64,000 nucleotides of DNA from Chionis minor. Lineage: Eukaryota; Chordata; Aves; Charadriiformes; Chionididae. The notes beneath the pieces are model-generated. The model saw only the letters and a program-made list of their open reading frames with translations, did no database searches and was not told where the DNA came from. Below are positions 11,901 to 21,713 of this stretch, in pieces (position 1 is the first letter of the stretch; every line of letters starts with the position of its first letter). The stretch spans positions 514,030 through 578,029 of the forward strand of contig VZSF01001349.1 in NCBI GenBank assembly GCA_013398295.1. Reading direction: 5' to 3'. The position numbers and the translations under genes are program-made.

Positions 11901-14900
11901 TGTTAGCACAGTGTGTTTTGTGGGCAGTGAGACAATAATTCTTGGTATGTCTAAGGAAACTAAAGCAAAAATTACATATGAAATAAACCTGGGAAGTTAC
12001 TCAAGGGAATTGTGTGCCTTTATTGGAATACAGGATGGGAATACCTGGGTTATGAATCTATGCTTTAAGATCCTGCTGTCAGTTTCTGGGGATGTTGGGT
12101 TTATATGCTGGTGCTCCCCACGCCAAATGGGTATATTCCACAACTTTTCCATGAGCCATAGAAGAAGATGCACTTCCCTATCGCTATTAGCCCATGCTTT
12201 AGCTTGACTGTTCCACTCTGAGCCCTGCCTTCTTTCTCTTTCCTTTTCCCCTGTTCATTCTGACCCAAACGTGATAGAATCTGTCTCTATACATGTTCTT
12301 TTGCAGGTAAAACTGATTTTTTTACACTGATAACCTGGAACAGGACAATGATTTCAGTTTATAAATCAAAGATGTTTGCTTTCTGCTTCATTGTTAGAGG
12401 AAGGTATGCATATATTTAATTAACTATTAATACAGTCTGAGGTGGAAGAGAAGTTAAAATTGTGTGTCTTGTTAACATCTCTAGCAGCTATGACTATTTA
12501 GTTCTAAAATACTTGTTCCTTTCCATGCACTGTTTATGTTTATCTTTTAGATACAGACTGTAGGCATTGAGTACTAGGGCAGTACTTGAATGTCCAGTTT
12601 TTTTAGACTATTTTGCAACACTGAGCTGTGTAATAGGCTATTGACGCCCTGCTCTAATGTAGATTTTGGAATTAGGACATGTATGCTCCAGGTTTCAGGA
12701 TTTCTGAAAAAAAATTCCAGTTGCAAGGCATCTAGGATAGGGAAGGGGAAGCTCTCAAAATAGAAAGCCTCCTTTTCAATTTAGTTTTGTGCTTTTTTTT
12801 TTTTTTAGTGTGTGTGATAATGGAATATTGTAAGTGAATACTTCTATAATTGGGCAGGAGGGGTGGGGAAAGGGAGCAGGTAAGTGTTTTGTGTGTCTTG
12901 CTATTTTGTGGGGATTTTTTTTTCCCCCTCCCTCCCTATCTGCAGGACCTTATTAGGCGGTAAGCTTTCCAGTAGTTGGTAAGAGGATACTGTGATTTCT
13001 TTTCTTGTGGAAAAACCACGTAACTTAAGGTCTAATGCTGTCTCGTATCCAGGGACACAGAAGAATCCTACTAGTAAATCTGGAAAGAAGCCTTATGTGA
13101 TCTGGCTAGTAGAATACTTGGAAATTATTTTCAGTTTGTGGTTCAGGCTAGGTTACAAGGCTTCCGATGAAACAGAAGACAAGTTCTGATAAATAATAAT
13201 TTAATATATGAAATATGTAATGTGTGTTTTCTTTGCGGAGGTAACTGCCTTGTGGTGAAATAGACAAAGGTTTAGACTCTCAGGGTCCTTCACTCTATCG
13301 TGTCATGTTGTAGGCTTGCTGTTTCTCTCTTTCTCCCTCATCTGGCAGAAGGCAGAAATTTGGCATTTAACAAGTTAGTGGGATGAGTTAGAGATCTTAC
13401 TGATGTTCAAGAAGCGTGCGCTCGCAGCTTAGAGTGATGTAGCTCACTTAAGAATTCTAAAAGCTCCTGTCTTTAAGTGAAATTGTCAAGTACTAAAACG
13501 TATTTACTAGTTTGACAGACTTTTTTTTTTTTGCCAGCCAAACACAGCTTGTGTTTCTAAAGAGAGAACAGATTGTCGTGGTTCCTTCTCCTTAGTGTAC
13601 AGAAACACAGGCGTATTTGACAGCAACAGAAGAGCCTGTTCGGATTGAGACACAAAGATAGGCATGTACGGATGAGTCTTCTGCTGAGCTATTTACTGTC
13701 TTACTCTTTTAGGTTAATAAGTAGCACATAGGCTTTCCTTTGAGACTAAACTGCTAACTTAATCCTGGATGTCTACTAATTAAAAAAAATTAGTAAATAA
13801 AAATATGAAAAGAGACTATTTGGAGTTTAAACAAGGCTAAACTTGGATTCTTGTAAATTTCTCAGATGGGCTAGTTATGAGATTAATCGGGTGATCTCCT
13901 TTGCTGTCATGGAAAATAAAGGGTACAAATATACTCAATTAAGACAGCACAACATGCTCAGTAATATGCTTCAATGTGGAGTCTTCTCTGCTGCTTTCAG
14001 AATGCTTCTATAAAAGTAGCTGGCAAGTAATAGTCTGTCTAATAAATAGATAATGGAAAGAAGCTGTCTTCTAGTTCATTCATAGAAAGTATCTCTTAGT
14101 TTATTTATTCAAACATAGTAAAGTAGTATTCTAAACTCTACCATGCAGTAAACCTTCTCATTTTTCTGGCTGCTATACACTTCCAACTTGGAAAAGTAAC
14201 TATGGGATGGAAAAACTGCACTGCTGCCCAGATACTAAAACAATGTGTAGACTGTAGTAAAGGGAGGACAGAAACTTGGAGAATGGGATATAAGCATAAT
14301 CAATAACACCTTAAGATTTTATCTAATACTCTTATATAAAGTAGTTCTGCTTTTATTGTCCAGTTCTAATGTGACACTTGCTGTCTGAATTGTACTGCAT
14401 CTTGGGTGTCTAATACAAGCAGGGCCTTACTTTAAGCTGAATGATTTCTCATTTTGAAAAAAACCCTATTTTGGAATTTTTCAGTATTTCCAGGGATGTA
14501 ATGAAGAGCCTTACAAAAAAAGCACTTCCTTTCAACAGAGAAAGGGAGTAAATATGGGAAATAAAGACATGTTCCAAAGAAATACCTGACTGCCAGCTGG
14601 CAAACAAGTGTTTCCCCACTATTGCAAAAAAACTGAACTAGCAAAGTGGAATGCAATGAGACCAAAGTAGTCTTCAGTAGCAGGATAGTGTCATTATCTA
14701 GGTACCTCCTTAAACTCCAGACAGTGTCATCTCTAAGCATGCTTTGTTTTTGTTAAAAGATATTCTGATTAATCCTGTGAAATTGTAATCATCTCTTGTG
14801 GCTACCAGAGACTGTATAATACTGCACAATCAACATAGTGTTCAGCTACCATCTAGTGGGGAGTTTGAAATAGTGTTCTGAAAACGCAGACCAGTGAACA

Positions 14901-16969
14901 CTCCAGAATCATTAATACCTCTACAGGTATATATACTTCAGGGAACTGCTGGGTGTTTTTCTGACTCTAGTCCTTGAAAAGGAAGACCATTCTGCCTCAT
15001 GAAGACCTACTTGAATTAAAAGGAGGACGCATGCTAAAGGGGATGAAGCATACAAATTGTGAAATGTAGAAGCCTATAATTGTATTCCTGGGTTTTCCTT
15101 ACAAAACCAAAAACTACCCGTGTCCCTTCAGGGTCTGAATGCCTCCGTCTTCCTCCGTTACAGTTTTCAAACGGGCATGCTGGGTTAAGTCAGTCTGGCA
15201 GATACAAATTCCAAAGTTCAGTAACTAGATTACAGTTGCTTTGGCATCTAGACTGTACGTACGATTAAATGCAAGAGTAAAACACTATGAATTAAGTCTC
15301 CAAAGGAGATGTTACATAAACCTGCATGTTCCTCAGGTGTTTAAGTGAAGTATGTTTTTCCTGCTCTGCTCAATTACCACCGCTCGTATAGAGGTAAGTG
15401 GTTGACTGGGTGTTCGTAATGTGAGTTGAATAAAATAGAGGGTAGCAATGATGTTAGCAGAAGTAACTCCTGTTATTAAAACAGAGAACAAACAATGTGA
15501 GCCTCAAAGCAGAAAGCGCCATTGCCTCTGGTGGTAACTGGGCAGAGGCAGTATTCTGAGAAGCATTTGGTTGAATTCAGTGTGGTGCCATTCTGACTTG
15601 CTTCAGATGTGCAAATCCTCCCTAATTTGGCGCAAAAGAGGGCTTCTTTCACCGAACCTTGAACATCATGCAGCAAATACAATAGTCTGTGCCTCAAAAC
15701 CCCTGAAAATTATTTTCCCTCTACTTCCATTGAACATCTTTGAGGCACCCGTTTACTTGTTCTCTATAACATCAGCCTGTCTTTCACACTAAGATGGTTC
15801 ACCTCAGCGTACCTTGAATAAAGTTTTAAAGTGTATGCAGGAAAAATGTGCAGTTTAGCATCTATTGATGAAGATTAGTGGTGCAGCTTTCACTAGATCT
15901 TGAAGATAAGGGCCTACGTTGTCCCATACAGCCAACATGTGCTGGTCACGTTAAACCAGGTGCTAATTGTTGAAGTAGTGCATGTGTATGGCTCCGTTTG
16001 TGATTGCGTGGACCTCAGTCTGACAAACTACGTGTAACTTAAGCTGAGCTAACTCCCCAAAGCCACTTGGATGTCCCTGTATTGCCAGTAATAGCTAAGA
16101 TCTCTAAACTGAAACTCAGGTTTAGAGGGTTTGGCTGAAGTGTGAATTTTGTACTGGAAAGAGAAAATGTGGTCCTGGACTGTGTTTAAAAACGGTAAGG
16201 AAGTAATTGCAAAACATTCCATCACAGCTACAATTCTCCTCTACTTCCTCCCCATACTTCCATTCAGATCTTTTTATTTTTTTTCCTGCAGCTGCTGGAT
16301 GCTGTGTGCACTTTGCTCAGCTGAGGTTAAACTAGCTCTAGCCGTGGGATGGAAATGATTCTGGAGCATCCCTTCTAAATTCTTTCTTTTCTGACTTGGT
16401 GGATGGGTGCCCTACAACTATCAAAGTTCTTCAGAGGTTGTCCTCTCTTGATTCCTGAGGATACTATGGAGAACTGCTGCTCAACTTCGATGCATTGCTG
16501 GTTGAGCGCTGTGCAGGAGGGAGGATCTTCCTATAGTCAAATATGTGGTTTTGGAAGCCCATAGGATACATGTATGACTATAAGATCTAGCACTTTTGAG
16601 CACTTCTCTGCTATACAGTTCTGTGAAATACTGGCGTATTTTGTTTAGCTAAATACACCTCTGCAGTTAACTCTTTAAAAAAATTGAGAAGGTGGGGGGA
16701 ACAAACAATTGAGGTCTCTCTCTGCATGAGGCTACTACTGGCTCGTAGTTAGTTTGTAGTGGATAGATAATAGTATGAGCTAGTCCCTGTGAACTCATTA
16801 TATATCACTTATTAGAAAACTTTGTCTGCCGGGTTAGAATGTCAGTTGGTTTAGAAGCTGAGAGAGATGTGCTATTTGACGTGCTTGAGTTTTGTGCATG
16901 TATTCAGTCTTGCTTTTCAAGCAACTCCAATGTTGAGAGGTTTTTGGGGGTATTTTTTGTTTCGTATTT
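8941..16969. other. Non-coding unique sequence
   Basis: Eight kilobases of AT-rich DNA without recognised repeats, RNA genes or coding regions. The longest open frame is 131 codons at 11812-12207 (plus). It has no recognisable domain and is in the length range expected by chance here. T- and A-homopolymers occur at about 9773, 12790 and 13520. This could be intergenic or intronic; the sequence does not decide. Confidence 0.5.
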
Positions 16970-17090
16970 AAGTCGAAGAGTCAAGCCGGTATTTTAAGCG
17001 GGTTTGGCACGTGGACTTCTGTCGCTTCGGAGAGACTAGTGTCTCGAGCAAGGTGTCTCCCCGCTCTTGAGGCGCTTTCTTGTGGCTGGT
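16970..17090 (+). promoter_or_regulatory. CpG-dense patch, possible promoter or first exon
   Basis: About nine CpGs fall within roughly 110 bases (16975-17082), against a background in which CpG is rare. Examples are AAGCCGG, TTAAGCGGG, GGCACGTGG, GTCGCTTCGG, CTCGAG and CCCCGCTC. The patch lies about 0.9 kb upstream of the myristoylated ORF at 17954 and would be well placed as its promoter or 5' UTR exon. A weak donor-like GCAAG|GTGTCT occurs near 17053. No TATA box is evident. Promoter function is inferred only from CpG density and position. Confidence 0.25.
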
Positions 17091-17886
17091 AGTGACAAAA
17101 CAAACATTTTGAGTAAGCTTGAGAAAATCAACAGTTGTTGCATGGCACTGAAAGATAAGCTCTGTAAAATCACCTACTTAGTGATGGGTTTAGTAATCAC
17201 TCTGCTACTGTTACGTCACAGCGGTGTTGAAATGAAGCCTAATTTGTCAACAGGAAAGACATTAGGGCATGCCAATAGCCCATTTTTTTGTTAGACAAGT
17301 TGTCTTGTTTAACATGAAACAATAATTTCATGACTTGAATGAGGAAACTGGATTATATAAATGAATTGAGCAAACTACTTATCCCTCAAGGATGGATCAA
17401 GGAGTTCTATTAAAACTAGTATTGGAACTTGAAAGTTGTGGACTCAAAGCCGTTAATGCAACAGGAACAAAACTATGGCGATGTTAGAGTTTATTTAAAA
17501 TACCTGGTAGGTATACAGTAGTATAGATTATGATCCTGAAGATGTTTATGAGATTGTACAAACGTGCTACTCTGACAACATAGACTTTCTCTGTAGCCGG
17601 ACGCTGTTCCCTAGAACAGAGATTTAGGATGTTTAAAAGTTAAAATAGAGCAGACTTCTCTGGGCAAGCGAGTTACTCCGTTAGGAAAAAATACTAATGA
17701 AGAACAGTTTCCCAGTCGGAAACCTTGCCTTCTGCTGGCTGCAGCAAGTCGTAGCTCTCTCTTAGCCAGTGCTTGATTGACAGGATGAGCGGGTTGTCAC
17801 AGAAACCAAACATACTTGCTCTTAACAATACAATAGGGAAGGCTGTTTAGCTTGGAGTTCCTTTTCTTGTTCTTCATTCCTGCAAG

Positions 17887-18088
17887 GCAGGGAGCCTCCT
17901 ATAGACATCTACAGAAAAGAGATAAATCCTTTCATTGGTGGTTTAAGACCAAAATGGGCTGCGGTACCAGTAAGAGCACAACAGCCGTGGAATCTGTCCA
18001 GAAGCCTGGAGGACAGCCTGAGGAAGAAGGGAAAAAAGAAAAAAAGACCCTGGCACAGAAAAAACTGCTAATGCTATCCAGAATTTAG
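17887..18088 (+). other. Candidate exon carrying the microprotein start
   Basis: A pyrimidine-rich run (17858-17882) precedes AG dinucleotides at 17885-17886 and 17889-17890, giving a plausible splice acceptor. The exon would hold about 65 bases of 5' UTR, then the ATG at 17954 in good context (A at -3, G at +4). The reading frame is also open upstream of that ATG, so an internal coding exon is possible. The MGxxxSK start makes initiation at 17954 the better reading. No donor is evident before the stop codon, so this would be a terminal exon. Confidence 0.35.
17954..18088 (+). CDS. Putative N-myristoylated/palmitoylated microprotein (44 aa)
   Basis: The product starts MGCGTSKS. Gly2, Ser6 and Lys7 fit the N-myristoyltransferase consensus (MGxxxS/T, basic at 7), and Cys3 is a typical palmitoylation site. 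The predicted product is therefore anchored on the inner plasma-membrane face. The rest is hydrophilic and low in complexity: an acidic/Gly/Pro stretch around residues 19-26, then a lysine cluster at 27-37 that could add electrostatic membrane binding, as in MARCKS-like proteins. There is no transmembrane segment. I do not recognise the gene. PSKH1 kinase shares the MGCGTSK opening but not the sequence after it. The start was chosen for the motif and Kozak context. An in-register A AAA AAG heptamer at 18040-18046 could permit -1 frameshifting, or could mark an assembly indel. In the -1 frame the ORF runs on to a TAA at 18157-18159. GTAAGA at 17969 resembles a donor and could instead end a coding exon after MGCGT. 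Confidence 0.45.
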   Translation: MGCGTSKSTTAVESVQKPGGQPEEEGKKEKKTLAQKKLLMLSRI

Positions 18089-19330
18089 CTATAGGGGACA
18101 GTGCATGTGACAGAACAAGCTGGAATTGTATATTGATGTGCTCCAAATACAGACTGTAACTATGAAGTAAGCAACTTGTTTGTTGGCATTTTGTGCTTGA
18201 AGGGATTGATCTTTGTGTTACTGACAGACTCTGGAATTAAAGGCAAGTTTCATTCCATCTTGAGGAAATCTACATTTACAGATTCACTGGTGTGAGATTG
18301 CCATCTAAGATGATGAATTCCCTGCATGGATACTCGAGGAAAACCATGTATATTGTATGCCAAAGCCCCGCAATCAACATCACATCCTGGAAACTTGTGC
18401 TGAATCTGAAATAATCTCACAGAAATCAATGAAACCCTAAATCTTGGGCATTAGCTGATTTTTATTTTTTTAAACACACCCTAAAACATGTATATGTATC
18501 TGTTTTAATTCTGACTGAAACAGTGTCCATTGCAATGACTTTTAGGTATAAACAGCGATTATATTTTAATAATCTGAAAATGCTATCTACAAAACATCTT
18601 GCAGAAATGTAGTATTTAAAAACTGAAGTACGTATTAAGTTCTGTCTGTTCTCAACTGTAAAAGCTGATCCATTGACCTGTCTTCATATTTACGATGTAA
18701 CTCCAATGTATGTGATCAGAATGGACTCATTTATAGTAGTTTAAAAATCGTGATTATAATCCGTCTTGACTCCTCTTGATGCAAAGACTTGCAACAATTT
18801 CTGTATGGCTCTACTTAAAGACATAACTGAAGTAAATTACTGTTCTAACAAGGCCTTGTATTTTAGGTTGATGGAAACCTGGCTAAAATTTACCTGTTAG
18901 ATATTTGGTTCCTTCCATTATTAACATTTGCACTAGAAAATGTACAAATGCCAAGACACACACTGCTAGCTGTTGATTTCTAGCCTATACTTCTAACTTT
19001 TCTTCTGTTAAAGAGAAGTCTGACAGTTCTTAAAGCTTGTTGGTTAATTGTTTGTGAATAATGAATGATATATTCATTTTGAGAAGGTGAAATTTGAATT
19101 GTATGTCCATTAAAAATGTTGAATGGTGTATATTTCTTTAATAGAGGTATAAAACTCAAACACATAAACAAGAGCTTGTAACTCTAAACTGATGTATTTA
19201 CAGAGCAAAATGATTGCTCTACAATAGCACTGAACTTTTGGTTTTGATAGCTATATATGACAACAGGAATTTAGGATTTCTGTTTTTGTAAATATGGCAG
19301 CCTTCAAAGTTATTTGGTTAGCCTATTAAT
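18089..19330 (+). other. Probable 3' UTR of the microprotein transcript
   Basis: AT-rich sequence following the ORF, free of recognised repeats, with many TGTA and ATTTA-type elements as in long vertebrate 3' UTRs. ATTAAA hexamers occur at about 18235 and 19109, but no canonical AATAAA is seen before 20248. The true poly(A) site cannot be placed. The first 71 bases (to 18159) would be coding if the -1 frame is used. Confidence 0.3.
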
Positions 19331-21078
19331 AATCTGAGCCTGGTGTCTGGTAGATATGCCAGCATGACGTACAACTACCTTAATTGCTTTGAACTAATGT
19401 GTAGCGAGCTGGCAAAAGAATTGATTCAAAATGAGTATAGTGAACTGGAAAGGAACATCTAGCTGTTTCCGAATTCCGAACAAGCTCTGGTTTAGTCATG
19501 GGACTGTATGTGGCTTTGATTCCAAAACAGGCATATACACAATATGCTTGGCTATCTGCTTAAGTGTCTGAGGCTGAGCTATTTCTGAGGGGTGCTGGTA
19601 TATTGCCTCAAACTGAATAGTGGATAATGTATCTTTATTAAAACACAGGTTATTTGGTTGGGGAGGTTACTAAAGCCTAGAGATTTTTTTCTTTATTAAC
19701 TATTGTGTGGGGTTTTTTTTGGGCGGGGGGGNATCCTCGGATGATGTGCCAATCTGGTGGCAAAAAATGATTCGTTAGGTTAAGTCAGCAAGTAAAATCC
19801 TGTAGATTTAAACAGCCATTTTTATTAAATCAAATAATTTGGAATACTTGAGCCATGTGTCACTAATTTCTGTTTGGACAGAGCAGTATTTCTGTATTAT
19901 TCATGTATCCAAATCTCATACAATTGACTGTCATATTACATATGTCCTGTAAAGGACAAAAATTAACCTTTGAGTGCAGAAGGAAAAATAGAAGATATGT
20001 TTCTCCCAAGGCTCTGTTTCTTGATATGTTGGATATCTCCCTAATGTGGATTTTTAAATCCAGTGAACAGTCTGAGTTCAGTAAATGGCACTTCCTTTGC
20101 GCACCTACTGGACCTACCTCAATTTGTGTTGAGGGAGGGATGAGTAGGAAAGAGAGGTCAGGTCTGTTGCTGCTTGCTGTGTCTCTCTCCTTATATCCTC
20201 AAGAACCACTGAAGAAAGCAGAAGTTAAAGGTGGCTGGCACTTCCAAATAAATGTTCAACACCTGTCAGGATTCAGCCACAGTTCAGCAGATTTAGATCT
20301 TCTCTAGCCAAATATATGTTGGTTGGTGACTTTGTATGTCTGTGTTAGCATCTCTTGTCCTAAATGCTGGTGATACTCACTTGGGAGTATGAAATACGGC
20401 TGCTGTTGCCGTGTACGTTCCCTCTTTCTCTTGTGAGCTGGATCCTAAGTTCTTAGGGGTAGTTTGGGATCTGAGGCATCCACATTTGGTCATACAAAAA
20501 AAACTTGTGCTTCTCTTTCTTTGGAGACCCAGTGCAGGATTTCCTAGTGTATGTACAGCTCCGCTCCCTTGTGCAAGGAGAAAGTTGCAGTTCCAGGAAA
20601 AACTGTACTGCTTGCAATTTTGACTATCAGTTTAGTTCCTGCACTTTACAGCTGGCAGGTCTAACATGAATTTTTAAAGTGGCACTTGATCCTCAAGTAC
20701 TTTGCTTAAGGCATTGCCTGGGTAGTTATTTAGCGCTTGCTGATACCAACATGAAGTTGCAGAACTAACAAGTAGTTATAGTGTATTTATAGTAAGAAAA
20801 TTCATATTGTTCTAAGCAAATTAGTTTTTTGATACTTTGATGTTCTTGTATCCTGGAAGTTAAGTACATGATGGCTTAAGATTTTAAGCTAATGATACTG
20901 AACATCTTCTAGTTTTTTAGACATTGCGCACAAGTTCCTTGTTCTTTGTTTTCACGAAGAGATAAGCTGATGGCCTGCTTCTCGGCTTCCTTTAACTCAG
21001 ACTTCTGCTATCTTCAACAGTTTCTTTCTTTCTCAACCAAAAAAAAAAAGGGTTATCTAGTATTCTATCCTACCACGT
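19331..21078. other. Non-coding sequence upstream of the solo LTR
   Basis: There is a G/T homopolymer stretch with a single unresolved base at 19732. A 134-codon open frame at 19903-20307 (plus) has no recognisable domain and is not called as a gene. AATAAA at about 20248 could serve as a distal poly(A) signal for the upstream transcript. Confidence 0.45.
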
Positions 21079-21319
21079 TGTCCTGGTTTGAGTGACACAG
21101 GACTAATTTATTTTCTAATGCTTAGGGAAACCGTACTTCTGGAAGTCTCTAGTGTCTGAATTTGTGAAAATATTTACTTTATAGCCAGCTCTGGTGTGTG
21201 GGTTTCAAGGTCTCAGTGTTTTTGAGCTTTCCAGGTGCAGAGATGAGGAGAAGCGAGATCTGGGCATTCGACCCAAGCTGGCCAACAGGATTATTTCATA
21301 CCACGAATGTCACTTTCAG

Positions 21320-21326
21320 TATAAAT
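21320..21326 (+). promoter_or_regulatory. TATA-like box within the solo LTR
   Basis: TATAAAT lies in the expected U3 position, about 258 bases upstream of the LTR poly(A) signal. It could still drive transcription of flanking DNA, but nothing in the sequence shows that it does. Confidence 0.4.
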
Positions 21327-21577
21327 TAGAAAGTCTGCTGTGAAGTTTGCTCTCCCTTGATGGCAGCAATCCAGAGGACCCCTTGCCCCAGTACCACTTC
21401 CCTTCCTCCCAAAGCCGTAGCACTCGCAGTGTCCGACACTTCCTGTCCACTGCTGGGAGTGCCCAGCTTCCTACTGGTACGGCTGGCTGAGAATAATCCA
21501 TGTATTGTGTATATATGGGTATCGGGATCAATATGGTTTCTGTAGTGTTAGTACTGTGGATTATCTAGTTCTATCCT

Positions 21578-21583
21578 AATAAA
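21578..21583 (+). terminator. LTR poly(A) signal AATAAA
   Basis: Canonical hexamer followed by a T/G-rich stretch (GCTGTTTATTTTTC), the arrangement expected at the R/U5 boundary of an LTR. It fixes the LTR orientation as plus and could terminate transcripts that read through the locus. Confidence 0.55.
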
Positions 21584-21713
21584 GCTGTTTATTTTTCAGC
21601 GCCTGGTTTTCCTTGTTTTCTTCCTGATTCCCTTTCCTGGGTGAGGAGGGGTCCGTTGGTTGAGAGAATAATTGTCTAGAGGACAATTGTTGTGGGTTTT
21701 TCAAACCGTAACA

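Larger units (their letters stand above)
21079..21713 (+). mobile_element. Solo LTR of an avian endogenous retrovirus (ERVL-like)
   Basis: The element starts TGTCCTGGTTTGAG and ends CCGTAACA, giving the TG...CA termini of an LTR. It is flanked by CACGT (21074-21078) and CACAT (21714-21718), a 5-bp target duplication with one later substitution. A 5-bp duplication fits ERVL-type integration. The U3 segment GACCCAAGCTGGCCAACAGG followed by TTTCATACCACG resembles a widespread neoavian LTR family. TATAAAT at 21320 and AATAAA at 21578 mark a plausible promoter and poly(A) signal on the plus strand. No internal retroviral genes follow, so it is a solo LTR left by LTR-LTR recombination. Several ORFs on both strands here are by-products of the LTR. 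Confidence 0.8.

Noticed and set aside
11812..12207. 131-codon plus-strand ORF
   Set aside because: Composition and content look random; begins at a non-ATG codon.
17954..18088. Identity with the kinase PSKH1, which also starts MGCGTSK
   Set aside because: Similarity ends after the lipid-modification motif and no kinase domain follows within the window.
19903..20307. 134-codon plus-strand ORF
   Set aside because: Unrecognised sequence without coding signature; no splice or promoter context.
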